Below, piece by piece: positions 26,170-35,019 of a stretch of 64,000 nucleotides of DNA (position 1 is the first letter of the stretch; the number at the start of each line of letters is the position of its first letter). The notes under the pieces were generated by a model. That model was not told the DNA's origin and made no database searches. It worked only from the letters and a program-made list of their open reading frames with translations. Made by a program: the position numbers and the translations under genes. This DNA comes from CAJMSU01 sp964650315. GTDB lineage: Bacteria > Bacillota_I > Bacilli_A > RF39 > UBA660. The stretch spans positions 24,957 to 88,956 of the forward strand of contig CAZYQE010000005.1 in NCBI GenBank assembly GCA_964650315.1. The letters are read 5' to 3'.

Positions 26170-27720
26170 CTATTTAATTTTTAATGTATATTGTCTATTA
26201 CGAACCACATATACAAGATTAACTTTTTCTGCATTTAGAACTTCAGACGGTACTTTAAAATAAATATACTGTCCCATATATTTTCTACCGACTGCATCCT
26301 TTACTTTCACACTTCTAGTCTTATTATTATCTATATAATATATTTTACCATATTTACTAGAAAAGTCAATGAAATCTTTACCCTCAAAGACATCAGATAA
26401 AAATTCAATTTCTACGATTTTTTCAGTTGAATTTACATTTATAGTACCAACTTCTGAAGCACAACTATCTTCATCATCACACTCTTCATAAGAATACTCA
26501 GCACTATCAACTATATCAATAGATTCTACATTAAGATCTTTCTTCTTACTTCCCTCTTGAATATTTGTTTTTTTACCTATCTTTATATTATTTTTTTCTA
26601 TTATTTTAGATACATCTTCTATATTAAGTTTAATCTTTCTTATAAAAGGTTCCCCATTAATATATTCCTGGTATCCCAAAACAAATCCATTCTTATCTAA
26701 TTTTTTATCTACTTTAAATACTAATATTAAATCTACTTTTTCATCTTGTTTAATATCTTTAGAATTAGATGTTTCACCTAAATCATCAAAATCTGTACCA
26801 TAAGTTCTAACAGTATATCCATAATTCTTTATACCATTCATAATATGATATCTACTTAAATCAAGCTTTCTCTTTAATGCATTATTTTTAATACTTAAAT
26901 CAACTATTACAAAATTACTACTATCAGAAATAATATCTCCTTTATAATCTTTATCAGTATAATAACTATTATTAACAATTACAGTATAACCATCAATATC
27001 AAAACTACTACCCTGTTTAAAAGATCTATGTACTATAAAAACATTATAGATAGTATACCCAATAACTATAATCAAAAATGCACTAATGGTAGTTCTAATT
27101 AAATATTTATGTTCTTCATATACATAACCAGCATTTCTTTTAAATTTTTTATACCCACTAATAAATGAATGTTTATCAACATTAATATTAATTTCAAATT
27201 CATCTCTATCATCAGAATCTAATTCTAGATATTCTTGATCCATCTTAAAATTAAAATTATTAATATCTATACCAAAAATTCTAATTAATAATATTATAAA
27301 TACTGGATATTGTCCTAAAGAAGAAATAAGCAATAAATCTCTAACAGCTCTAACACCTGTAGTTCCATCACCCAGATAAGTCGCAAAAAAATTAGTAGTA
27401 ATAATAAATACAATAAACATAAACACATATACAACTACTGGAATTAAATATAATTTCCATGGCTTGTTTTTACGTTTCAATAAAACCACTAAAGTAATAA
27501 ATAAAGCTATAACTATTAATAAAGCTAATATTACAAAAATATTTATATGTCTACTAATTGGTTCATTATACATATCATATGTTCCAAAATTCAAAAATTC
27601 TGTTACAAATAATCTAGTTTGAGAATTCTTATAGAATATATAAGCGCACAAAAATAACATAAAGATATGTATCTTTCTAAAGTTCTTCACTAAAAATGCA
27701 TATGGTTTTCTAAAAATCAT
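26170..27720 (-). CDS. Polytopic membrane protein with extracellular beta domain, function unknown
   Basis: This 516-residue protein (start ATG 27720 with GAAGGTG five bases upstream; the longer frame upstream has no site) has about five helices in the first 150 residues, a short cytoplasmic segment, and another helix near 215-235. A large outside domain of about 270 residues follows (FDIDGYTVIVNNSYY, then FVIVDLSIKNN and a DLILVFKVDK strand). That part resembles DUF4352-type domains, with weak support. It is the first gene of the secretion locus, directly after the greA terminator. No known T4SS or Tad homologue; it may be a lineage-specific assembly factor. Confidence 0.6.
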   Translation of the reverse strand: MIFRKPYAFLVKNFRKIHIFMLFLCAYIFYKNSQTRLFVTEFLNFGTYDMYNEPISRHINIFVILALLIVIALFITLVVLLKRKNKPWKLYLIPVVVYVFMFIVFIITTNFFATYLGDGTTGVRAVRDLLLISSLGQYPVFIILLIRIFGIDINNFNFKMDQEYLELDSDDRDEFEININVDKHSFISGYKKFKRNAGYVYEEHKYLIRTTISAFLIIVIGYTIYNVFIVHRSFKQGSSFDIDGYTVIVNNSYYTDKDYKGDIISDSSNFVIVDLSIKNNALKRKLDLSRYHIMNGIKNYGYTVRTYGTDFDDLGETSNSKDIKQDEKVDLILVFKVDKKLDKNGFVLGYQEYINGEPFIRKIKLNIEDVSKIIEKNNIKIGKKTNIQEGSKKKDLNVESIDIVDSAEYSYEECDDEDSCASEVGTINVNSTEKIVEIEFLSDVFEGKDFIDFSSKYGKIYYIDNNKTRSVKVKDAVGRKYMGQYIYFKVPSEVLNAEKVNLVYVVRNRQYTLKIK

Positions 27721-27773
27721 ATAAACACCTTCTATCCTATAATAGATTATAACGTAAAACACAAAAAAAGAAA

Positions 27774-27802
27774 ACAAAAAAAATAATCTTTTCAGATTAT
27801 TT
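27774..27802 (-). terminator. Terminator overlapping the greA stop codon
   Basis: A nine-base stem (27781-27789 with 27794-27802) with loop GAAA on the minus strand is followed by a U-rich run (A-run at 27774-27780). The greA stop is inside the right arm. It separates greA from the secretion locus. Confidence 0.85.
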
Positions 27803-28267
27803 TATTTCTATAATTTCTACTTCATAATTACCATTAGGACTATCTACTGTTACAGTATCTCCTACTTTATGATCAAATAATGCTTGCGCAATTGGACTTT
27901 CATTAGAAATTCTACTTTCAAATGGATCTGCTTCTTGAGAACCAACAATCTTATATTCATCTTCTTCATCATCTTCAACATACTTGATTGAAACAGTATT
28001 ACCAATACCTACTTTATCAGTAGATACTTCTTCTATGATAGAAGCTTTCTCTAACATTTTTTCTAATTGCTGAATTCTACCCTCTATTTGCGCTTGTTCA
28101 TCACGAGCTGCATCATACTCAGCGTTTTCAGATAAATCACCTAAAGAACGCGCTTCTTTTATAGCTTGTATATTTTCAGGACGTTTAACATTTATTAAAT
28201 CATCCAACTCTTTCTTTAATTCATCCAAACCCTCTTGTGTTAAATAAACAACATCTTTATTTTTCAT
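27797..28267 (-). CDS. greA: Transcription elongation factor GreA
   Basis: This 156-residue protein has an N-terminal coiled-coil (LTQEGLDELKKELDDLI, then RSLGDLSENAEYDAARDEQA with the acidic tip) and a C-terminal FKBP-like domain (SPIAQALFDHKVGDTVTVDSP). GreA enters the RNA polymerase secondary channel and stimulates cleavage of backtracked RNA. Length is normal. The longer frame (to 28288) lacks a ribosome site, whereas GAGGTGA precedes ATG 28267. It has its own consensus promoter and a terminator. Confidence 0.95.
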   Translation of the reverse strand: MKNKDVVYLTQEGLDELKKELDDLINVKRPENIQAIKEARSLGDLSENAEYDAARDEQAQIEGRIQQLEKMLEKASIIEEVSTDKVGIGNTVSIKYVEDDEEDEYKIVGSQEADPFESRISNESPIAQALFDHKVGDTVTVDSPNGNYEVEIIEIK

Positions 28268-28302
28268 ATAAATCACCTCGTATTTCAATCATAACTTTCA
28301 AA

Positions 28303-28331
28303 AGTATAACATATAAAAAATTATTTAGCAA
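28303..28331 (-). promoter_or_regulatory. SigA-type promoter of greA
   Basis: Minus strand TTGCTA (28326-28331), 17 bases, TATACT (28303-28308), about 36 bases before the greA ATG. Confidence 0.75.
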
Positions 28332-28338
28332 TATTTTT

Positions 28339-28974
28339 TTATTTAGTTTTAACAAACCCTATATTCTTTTCTCTATCGATATTTTTTACAAAATATTCTA
28401 GATCTTCAAGACTATATTCTTCAATTCTATTAGCGTTAGGAACATCTTTACCATCTACTTTAGTTATTAAAAGATCATACTCTTCTGCTTCAGCAGCAAA
28501 ATCATCATCTGATAAAGCTAAAGCATTAGGATATTTTTCAAGATGTTTTAAATCATCCATATTCTTAGAAATAATTTCTGCTTTTTCAATTTCTTTTACA
28601 TCTTTATTTCTACTTCTAGCATTTATTCCAGCATAAACTACTACTCCTAAAGAAACTACTCCAGCAAAGAATACTACTTTATTATGAGTAAAAATTGATG
28701 CTGTTCCTACAACAGCACCAGCTGTAGTAATAACTCTAGAAATATCTCTTTTTAACTTATACTTAGCTTTATTTTTTATACCATAATTTAATTGATCATT
28801 CATCTTCTTGTTTAACTTTTCAATATTTTCTTCATTACTCTCTATTTGATCAAATTTTGTAGGTCTTTCAAACTTCCCATTTGAAACATAACTACAAATA
28901 CTTTCCCCATCGTTAGTATAACCAAGTATATAGCTATCTTTCTTCTTATCATTTCCTAATCTATAATCTCTCAT
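28339..28974 (-). CDS. Protein with two central membrane helices, function unknown
   Basis: This 211-residue protein (start ATG 28974 with GGGGGAG five bases upstream; the upstream frame extension lacks a site) has an acidic/basic N-terminal half (about 1-85). Two adjacent helices (about 90-105 and 110-128) and a charged C-terminal part (KDVKEIEKAEIISKNMDDLKH) follow. I recognise no family. It has a promoter with TATAAT at 29007-29012 and TTGCAA at 29030-29035 (17-base spacer) inside the end of the dGTPase gene, and lies between the dGTPase and greA. Confidence 0.6.
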   Translation of the reverse strand: MRDYRLGNDKKKDSYILGYTNDGESICSYVSNGKFERPTKFDQIESNEENIEKLNKKMNDQLNYGIKNKAKYKLKRDISRVITTAGAVVGTASIFTHNKVVFFAGVVSLGVVVYAGINARSRNKDVKEIEKAEIISKNMDDLKHLEKYPNALALSDDDFAAEAEEYDLLITKVDGKDVPNANRIEEYSLEDLEYFVKNIDREKNIGFVKTK

Positions 28975-29006
28975 AATTTCTCCCCCTGTCAAAAATTAAT
29001 ATCAAG

Positions 29007-29035
29007 ATTATACCACAAATTAGTTATTTTTGCAA
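29007..29035 (-). promoter_or_regulatory. SigA-type promoter of the two-helix protein gene
   Basis: Minus strand TTGCAA (29030-29035), 17 bases, TATAAT (29007-29012). The -35 lies inside the last codons of the dGTPase gene. Confidence 0.6.
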
Positions 29036-30150
29036 GCTTTTTTGACTTCATTTAAGAAGAAATCATCAGTCATCCCCGCAATAAAATCAATAACGATTCT
29101 CTTATTAGAATTATTATTAATATAATTATCACTCTTATTATTTAAAAACATTCTATATATTAAACTATCTTTATTGTTACTATCTAAATCTTTTAAATAA
29201 TTATTAAATATCATATTCATACCATTTCTATAATATTCTAATTCTTTATCACTAATACTTTTCGAATATATATTTTCATAATTAAACTTCTTTAAATCAA
29301 ATAAAGCTTTATATATATCTTCACTCATCATAATATAATCTTTATCCATACTATTTTCTATAATATCTAAGATAATACTATTAACTATATCTTTATTAGT
29401 ATCACCTAATACTTTTACTATTTCATTAGGTACTAAAGATCTTTTCATATCACCTAAAACAATAGCATCTTCTATATCTCTACCAATATAAGCAATAACA
29501 TCACTTATTCTAACTACACAGCCTTCTAATGTCATAGGTCTATATTTCTTAAAACTTTCTTTATCAGTATAACTTTCTTTGTATTCACGTAATACTTCAT
29601 CTTTATCTTTTTTCATTACTTCATATTTATTAGATAACATTTCTCCATTATGACACATAATACCATCTAGTGTTTGAACACATAAATTTAGACCATTACC
29701 ACCATTTTCTACTTCCATAAAATCTCTAACACTTTGAATATTATGCATAAAGTTTTCGTCTAGTTCTCTTTTAGAAATTTCATCTAATAAATATTCTCCA
29801 GTATGACCTAATGGAGTATGCCCAATATCATGACCTAAAGCAATCGCTTCTATCAAATCACAATTTAGTCTTAAAGCTCTACCAATAGTTCTAGATATTT
29901 TACTAACTAATTGTACATGAATAATTCTTTTAGAAATATGATCATTTTCTTTAAAAGAATAAACTTGTGTTTTATCTGAATATCTTGTGTAACTAAGAGA
30001 ATGTATTATCTTATCTACATCCCTAAAAAAAGCAGGTCTAATATCATCAACAATTTCATTATATCTTACTGCTTCACTACTCTTAGTAGCATAATCACTT
30101 AAAAATTTTTCACTAAGTAAAAAATTATCTTTTGCTTTAGATAATTTCAT
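29020..30150 (-). CDS. dGTPase-like HD-domain phosphohydrolase
   Basis: This 376-residue protein has the HD metal site: His in RIIHVQLVSKISR and H107-D108 in IALGHDIGHTPLGHTGE, followed by a distal Asp region (VVRISDVIAYIGRDIEDA). This is the dNTP triphosphohydrolase (Dgt/YpgA-type) pattern; such enzymes cut dNTPs to nucleoside and triphosphate. A TTG nine bases upstream abuts the AAAGGAG site, while ATG 30150 is ten bases from it, so ATG is used. It overlaps the upstream gene's end and occupies the place where B. subtilis has udk. Confidence 0.88.
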   Translation of the reverse strand: MKLSKAKDNFLLSEKFLSDYATKSSEAVRYNEIVDDIRPAFFRDVDKIIHSLSYTRYSDKTQVYSFKENDHISKRIIHVQLVSKISRTIGRALRLNCDLIEAIALGHDIGHTPLGHTGEYLLDEISKRELDENFMHNIQSVRDFMEVENGGNGLNLCVQTLDGIMCHNGEMLSNKYEVMKKDKDEVLREYKESYTDKESFKKYRPMTLEGCVVRISDVIAYIGRDIEDAIVLGDMKRSLVPNEIVKVLGDTNKDIVNSIILDIIENSMDKDYIMMSEDIYKALFDLKKFNYENIYSKSISDKELEYYRNGMNMIFNNYLKDLDSNNKDSLIYRMFLNNKSDNYINNNSNKRIVIDFIAGMTDDFFLNEVKKACKNN

Positions 30151-30151
30151 A

Positions 30152-30505
30152 TTAATCAATCTCCTTTTTCATAACTTTTTCTTCTTTAGGAGAAGAAATA
30201 TATTTATTAAAGGCAGACTCTTCAAAAGAATCAACATAATACTTCATCATATTATCACTAAACTTACGTCTGTTCTCTTTTTTGATATCACTTTTAAATA
30301 CAATTAAATTTGTATCATCACTTATTTTTTTATCATCCATAGAATCTACAAAAGCTAAAGGCTCTCCTGTACAAAATTCATTTACTTTATTAAAAGATAT
30401 ACCTTCAGGTAATACATTAATAATAACATTATCTAAAAAACTAATTAAATCGACACCATTAACATTCATCTTTTTATAAACTTTTACTTTATATAAATTA
30501 AACAT
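30152..30505 (-). CDS. Small soluble protein, function unknown
   Basis: This 117-residue protein has no membrane segment or signal and alternates charged helices with a short strand core (NGVDLISFLDNVIINVLPEGISF). The C-terminus is rich in Lys and Glu. The frame ends two bases past the dGTPase start, and the dGTPase ribosome site lies inside it, so the two are coupled. No family recognised. Composition and codon use match neighbours, and GAAGTG precedes the start, so it is likely a real gene. Confidence 0.55.
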   Translation of the reverse strand: MFNLYKVKVYKKMNVNGVDLISFLDNVIINVLPEGISFNKVNEFCTGEPLAFVDSMDDKKISDDTNLIVFKSDIKKENRRKFSDNMMKYYVDSFEESAFNKYISSPKEEKVMKKEID

Positions 30506-30519
30506 AATATCACTTCTTT

Positions 30520-31722
30520 CTAATCTTTAACTTCATAATCGCTTTTATATATTAATCTTATCATAGAATAAGTATCAATTACTAGGTCTGTATCTAAATA
30601 AATATAATAAATATTATCTGGATGTCTCGCAACATCAATTTCTTCCATATCTTCTGTATATATTTTGTCTATAGAAAAAACAATATTATCTCCTTTAGGA
30701 GTAAATAATTCTACTTTATCTTCTAATTTAAAATAATTTCTTTCATATATTTTTAATAATTTATTCTTCTTATCATAAGAAATTACTTGTCCTAAATAAT
30801 CTTGATTAGATTCTTCTTTTCTACCAGTATAATATTGATCGGTATAATCTGCTTCTTTTAAGAAATATTGAGAACTAACTTCTCTATTAGCTACTCTACT
30901 TAATCTTTCTTCATAAATATTTAATTTTTCTTCAGTTAAATTATTATCATAATAATCATCTATTATCTTACGATAAGTACCAATTACGGTAGCTAGATAG
31001 TATAAAGATCTCATCCTTCCTTCTACTTTTAAACTAACTACTCCAATATCTATTAAATCACTAATATATCTAGCCATATTTAAATCTTTAGTAGCCATAG
31101 TAAACTCTTTATTATCTTTATTAATAAAACTAAATCTACATACTTGAGCACATCCACCCCTATTAGCATCTCTATTAGTTACATAGTTAGATAGTGCACA
31201 TCGACCACTAAAACAAGTACACATAGCTCCATGTATAAATACTTCTATATCTACCCCAACTTTATCTATAATTTCTTTTATTTCAGACTTAGAAAGTTCA
31301 CGAGCAAGTACTACTCTATCAATACCTTCATCTTTAAAATATTTAACTGTCTCATAATTAGTAGTAGAGTTCTGTGTAGATAAATGAACCTCTACATCAA
31401 AATTTTCTTTTATATAAGAAATAATACATGGATCGCTTACTATAAAAGCATCTATTCCAGCATCCACTACTTCTTTTATATAATCTTCTACTTCATCTAT
31501 ATCTTCATTATGAAATACTATATTTAATGTTAAATAAACTTTCTTATTAAGTTTATGAGCAAACTTACATCCTTCTTTAATTTCATCAATACTAAAATTA
31601 GTGGCATTGGCACGCAATCCAAATCTTTCTCCACCTATATATACTGCATCTGCACCATATAATAAAGTAACTTTTAATCTCTCTAAGTTTCCTGCAGGAG
31701 ATAACAACTCTACTTTTTTCAT
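30520..31722 (-). CDS. trhP2: U32 family protein, TrhP/YrrO-like tRNA hydroxylation factor
   Basis: This 400-residue protein starts with the U32 signature VELLSPAGNLERLKVTLLYGAD. It carries the family Cys motif: C168, C170, C175, C191 and C195 in MCTCFSGRCALSNY and RGGCAQVCRF. The C-terminal collagenase-like domain extends from about 300. In B. subtilis the YrrN-YrrO pair (TrhP1/TrhP2) is needed for 5-hydroxyuridine at tRNA position 34, with YrrM/TrmR methylating it. All three occur here in that order, which supports the tRNA role over a protease role. It overlaps the upstream partner as ATGA. Confidence 0.85.
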   Translation of the reverse strand: MKKVELLSPAGNLERLKVTLLYGADAVYIGGERFGLRANATNFSIDEIKEGCKFAHKLNKKVYLTLNIVFHNEDIDEVEDYIKEVVDAGIDAFIVSDPCIISYIKENFDVEVHLSTQNSTTNYETVKYFKDEGIDRVVLARELSKSEIKEIIDKVGVDIEVFIHGAMCTCFSGRCALSNYVTNRDANRGGCAQVCRFSFINKDNKEFTMATKDLNMARYISDLIDIGVVSLKVEGRMRSLYYLATVIGTYRKIIDDYYDNNLTEEKLNIYEERLSRVANREVSSQYFLKEADYTDQYYTGRKEESNQDYLGQVISYDKKNKLLKIYERNYFKLEDKVELFTPKGDNIVFSIDKIYTEDMEEIDVARHPDNIYYIYLDTDLVIDTYSMIRLIYKSDYEVKD

Positions 31723-32561
31723 TTTATCACCCTATATATAGTATTTTTAAAGAAGAACCCCGTATTATCACCTAGTTTTTTATATTTAGAAATATATTCA
31801 TCATCTCTACACTCATTAGAAATATATTCTTTAGTATCTTTAACTAATTCTAAGAAATCATCTATTTCTCTCATTAAAATATAAGAAGTACCACTATTAT
31901 ATAACTCTTTAATTACACTAGTACCATTTAATACTTCATCCAAAATAAATCCAGTACCAGCATTTTCTTCTTTAACAATATACTCTTTATTAGTAACTTT
32001 CTCTAATACTTTTAAGTCTTTAAAATTACTATTATTATCTTTGTTGTAGTTAGTTACTAATTTTCTTTTACTAAAACCAACACTAGGTAGGCTAACTACT
32101 TCTACTATTGTATTAATCTTAGATAATTTATTTATAGTTTTAATCTCATCCAAAGTAATCTCTTTAGAAACAAGTGCATACTTAACACCTTTATCATAAT
32201 AATAATTACAAGTCTTATAATTATTAACCATATGAGTTTGACTCCATACTAAGTCTATATCTAGCTTTAATTCTTTAACTAATTGTAATACACATATATC
32301 ATAAAACATAACTTTTACATTTAATTTAGATAATTTTAGTAATATATCTTTTAAAGAATCTATCTCATCATTAAATATATTTTTATCTATTTTTACAAAC
32401 ATTTCTAAGTCTTCATACTTATTAGATAATTCTTTTATTTCATCTATATCATAAACTACATTATTAAACACAGAAAAATTACGAAGTCCTAGTACAACTC
32501 CATCTATATAGTCAACATAATCATTAATATTTTTCTTATTTAACTCAGTAATTAATTTCAT
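31719..32561 (-). CDS. trhP1: Short U32 family partner protein (YrrN/TrhP1-like)
   Basis: This 280-residue TIM-barrel-type protein follows the U32 pattern (DGVVLGLRNFSV, then VSKEITLDEIKTI) but lacks the Cys motif of its partner, as YrrN-type proteins do. With the 400-residue U32 protein it would act in prephenate-dependent tRNA uridine hydroxylation. GAGGTG lies upstream of ATG 32561. The position between trmR and the long U32 gene repeats the B. subtilis yrrM-yrrN-yrrO order. The family assignment comes from position and general pattern; sequence is divergent. Confidence 0.75.
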   Translation of the reverse strand: MKLITELNKKNINDYVDYIDGVVLGLRNFSVFNNVVYDIDEIKELSNKYEDLEMFVKIDKNIFNDEIDSLKDILLKLSKLNVKVMFYDICVLQLVKELKLDIDLVWSQTHMVNNYKTCNYYYDKGVKYALVSKEITLDEIKTINKLSKINTIVEVVSLPSVGFSKRKLVTNYNKDNNSNFKDLKVLEKVTNKEYIVKEENAGTGFILDEVLNGTSVIKELYNSGTSYILMREIDDFLELVKDTKEYISNECRDDEYISKYKKLGDNTGFFFKNTIYRVIK

Positions 32562-32592
32562 GCGACACCTCAGTCGTATTATACAATAATTA

Positions 32593-32619
32593 ATAAAAAA
32601 AAGATAGTAAAACTATCCT
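32593..32619 (-). terminator. Terminator after trmR
   Basis: GATAGT (32603-32608) pairs with ACTATC (32612-32617) across a three-base loop, and A-run 32593-32602 gives a U-tract on the minus strand. The trmR stop lies in the stem. Confidence 0.7.
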
Positions 32620-33206
32620 TTTACACTTACAGAAATACCATCACCTAGATCATAAAACTCTGTATAGAAATTTTTATTTTTCTTTAAAAACTCTTTATAT
32701 TCTTTAATCTTTCTAACTAACGCCCTAACATTTCTGTTTTTAATATCTTCTTCATCTTTAAATACCATTCCATGAAAATTTAAATTATCAGTAATAATAG
32801 CACCACCAGTATTTAAATTATTTTCAAACATTTTAAAGAATTTCATATTTTGAGCTTTAGCAGCATCTATAAATATTAAATCATATTCATCTTCTAATTT
32901 AACATTAGCAGCATCATTATAAATTAAAGTGATTCTATCTTCTAAATCTAACTTCTTAATATTATTTAAAGCTTCTAAGTATCTTTTTTCATCCCTCTCT
33001 ATAGTAGTAACTTTAACATTAGGACTACAAAGACACATCATAATAGCAGAATATCCTACTGCAGTACCTATTTCCAAGATATTTTTAACTTGTTTTTTTA
33101 TAATATAATTAGTTAAAAAATTAATTCCATCATCCATCATAATAGGCACTTTATTATTTAAAGCATCTTCTCTTATTTTTTTAACCATTGAATACTTTTC
33201 TACCAT
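32613..33206 (-). CDS. trmR: SAM-dependent O-methyltransferase, TrmR (YrrM)-like
   Basis: This 197-residue class I methyltransferase has SAM motif I LEIGTAVGYSAIMM, an acidic motif II (VTTIERDEKRY) and the YDLIFIDAAKAQNMKFF block of the COMT-like family. YrrM/TrmR of B. subtilis methylates 5-hydroxyuridine-34 of tRNA to 5-methoxyuridine. Synteny with mltG and the U32 pair supports that role. A TTG six bases upstream abuts the site GGGTGA; ATG 33206 is six bases from it. The gene overlaps mltG by seven bases. Confidence 0.85.
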   Translation of the reverse strand: MVEKYSMVKKIREDALNNKVPIMMDDGINFLTNYIIKKQVKNILEIGTAVGYSAIMMCLCSPNVKVTTIERDEKRYLEALNNIKKLDLEDRITLIYNDAANVKLEDEYDLIFIDAAKAQNMKFFKMFENNLNTGGAIITDNLNFHGMVFKDEEDIKNRNVRALVRKIKEYKEFLKKNKNFYTEFYDLGDGISVSVKG

Positions 33207-34282
33207 ATCCAATCACCCTTTTCTTTAAGTTCTTTTACTTTTTTATCATGTTCAGCCATAGTATTTGTATAATATATTTTTCCATGTTTATCCGCAACAA
33301 AGAATATATAATTATTAGTAGTAGGATATAAACTAGCTTTAATACTAGATAATCCTGGATTACATATAGGCCCAACTGGCATTTTACCGTTCATAGTTTT
33401 ACTTCTAGTATTATATGGATTAACAGTATTAAATTGTTTAGCTGTTAAATCACTAGTCATAGGATATTGTAATGCATAATAAGTAGTAACATCACTACCT
33501 AAACTCATATTTTTCTTTAATCTATTATTAAATATTCCTACAATCATCTTTCTATTCTTAGTATTAGTACCCTCTAATTCTACAATAGAAGCCATAGTAA
33601 TATAGTGATGTACTCTATTACCTAAAACACTCTTATAAGGAGTAAGTTTTCTATCTGTTTCATTTAATATTTTTTCTATAATTTCTTTTACAGATATTTT
33701 ATTACTCTTAAATTCATATGTATCTGGAAATAAATATCCTTCTAATGGATAATAAATATCATTATTTAAAATACTATCACTTAAGAACCAATATTTATTT
33801 ATTAACTCTTTAGTATAAGTTTTATCACTGACTACATTAATTACATCTTCATATGTATTAGTAGTATGAGCCGCAATCTTTCTAGCATAATCTGTTACTC
33901 TTAATCCTTCTTTAAAGGTTATTCTAATATGATCTGGATTATAATTATTACCATCATGTAATATATCTATAATCTGATTCATAGACATACTTTTACTTAA
34001 AGCATATTTAGATGCTTTTAAGCTTCTTCTACCAGTAATGGTTGCTGCTACATGGAAAAATGCTTTACTTCTAATTAAATCTTTCTTCTTTAAAATATCT
34101 GCAATATCTCCTACTCCAGAACCTTTAGGAATAACTACAATAACTTCACTTTTATCTAAAGGATTAATTGGTCTACCTATAAAACTAAAAATACCACCAA
34201 GCAGCAACAAAAAACTCCCCAATACTATAAGTATTGCGGCAAAAGACTTATATTTGAATTTAAGCTTTTTCTTTACTGCCAT
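33200..34282 (-). CDS. mltG: Endolytic transglycosylase MltG (YceG/YrrL)
   Basis: This 360-residue protein has an N-terminal signal-anchor (about 15-35), a LysM-like domain (VIPKGSGVGDIADILKK) and the YceG catalytic domain. The conserved Glu lies in ITMASIVELEGTN, followed by RKMIVGIFNNRL and a TVNPYNTR block. MltG cleaves nascent peptidoglycan strands and sets glycan length, so a wall is present. The substitution giving VELEG rather than the usual VEKET is a small variation around the catalytic Glu. GGAGG lies before ATG 34282. Confidence 0.93.
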   Translation of the reverse strand: MAVKKKLKFKYKSFAAILIVLGSFLLLLGGIFSFIGRPINPLDKSEVIVVIPKGSGVGDIADILKKKDLIRSKAFFHVAATITGRRSLKASKYALSKSMSMNQIIDILHDGNNYNPDHIRITFKEGLRVTDYARKIAAHTTNTYEDVINVVSDKTYTKELINKYWFLSDSILNNDIYYPLEGYLFPDTYEFKSNKISVKEIIEKILNETDRKLTPYKSVLGNRVHHYITMASIVELEGTNTKNRKMIVGIFNNRLKKNMSLGSDVTTYYALQYPMTSDLTAKQFNTVNPYNTRSKTMNGKMPVGPICNPGLSSIKASLYPTTNNYIFFVADKHGKIYYTNTMAEHDKKVKELKEKGDWIW

Positions 34283-34309
34283 AATTAACCTCCAGAAAAA
34301 AACAAAGAG

Positions 34310-34603
34310 TTATTCTTCTTCATTATTAGATGTAGATTGCTTTTGTACTTCTTCTTGTAATGTTTCTAAGATTGTTTCAATAACCTTCCATTCTTTTTCT
34401 GTAGTAATCGCTTCAAATTTACTATTAGGATTTTCAGGATCATAAATTGAAGCATAAACTTGTATATTACCTTCTTCATCTTTAGTATTATCTGTATATA
34501 CTATATAACTCTTCTTAGTTTCATCACTATCAAAAGTAAATAAAACATCATAAACTGTTTCTTTCCCCTTATCATCTATCATTGTAAATGTATTCTTTTT
34601 CAT
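34310..34603 (-). CDS. yrzB: DUF1292 family protein (YrzB-like)
   Basis: This 97-residue acidic protein has the DUF1292 pattern: ITVVDDEG-like opening (FTMIDDKGKETVYDVLFTFDSDETKKSYIVYTD), a VYASIYDPE block, and an EWKVIETILETL end. No function is known. It lies between ruvX and mltG as in B. subtilis (yrrK-yrzB-yrrL) and overlaps ruvX by four bases. Confidence 0.88.
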   Translation of the reverse strand: MKKNTFTMIDDKGKETVYDVLFTFDSDETKKSYIVYTDNTKDEEGNIQVYASIYDPENPNSKFEAITTEKEWKVIETILETLQEEVQKQSTSNNEEE

Positions 34604-35019
34604 TGTCTATTCTCCTTATCTAAATATGATTGTAATATTATAGTAGCTGCAACACTATCAACTACTTTTTTTCTATTTTTACGTGACACATTACCACTAA
34701 TTAATACATCAGTAGCACTTTTAGTAGATAATCTTTCATCTTCTAAATATATTGGAATAGATAACTTAGATTCTAACTTTTCTTTAAAACTTTTACTAAG
34801 TTCTCCTTTAGGCCCAATAGTATTATTCATATTCTTAGGAAACCCTAATACTATAGCATCTATATCTTCTTCTTTAACTATATTAACTACATCATTTACT
34901 AATCTATTATACTCTTCATTATGATTAATAGTTTTATAACTAGACGCAATTAACCCAGTCTTATCACTAATAGATATACCTAAAGTTCTACTACCTAAAT
35001 CAAGTCCTAAATATCTCAT
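34600..35019 (-). CDS. ruvX: Holliday junction resolvase-like protein RuvX (YqgF/YrrK)
   Basis: This 139-residue protein has the RNase H-like fold signature: RYLGLDLGSRTLGISISD at the start, VLGFPKNMNN, then YLEDERLSTKSA and the final DSVAATIILQSYLD. These hold the acidic catalytic residues of the YqgF family, which processes pre-16S rRNA ends and/or junctions. The start overlaps the ireB stop by one base. Confidence 0.92.
   Translation of the reverse strand: MRYLGLDLGSRTLGISISDKTGLIASSYKTINHNEEYNRLVNDVVNIVKEEDIDAIVLGFPKNMNNTIGPKGELSKSFKEKLESKLSIPIYLEDERLSTKSATDVLISGNVSRKNRKKVVDSVAATIILQSYLDKENRQ

Noticed and set aside
2809..27720. Integrative conjugative element or plasmid insertion
   Set aside because: No relaxase, integrase, excisionase, replication gene or flanking repeat was found, and composition matches neighbours; housekeeping genes border it on both sides.
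34038..34445. Plus-strand frame of 135 codons over mltG and yrzB
   Set aside because: It covers two certain minus-strand genes and the gap between them, without promoter or ribosome site.
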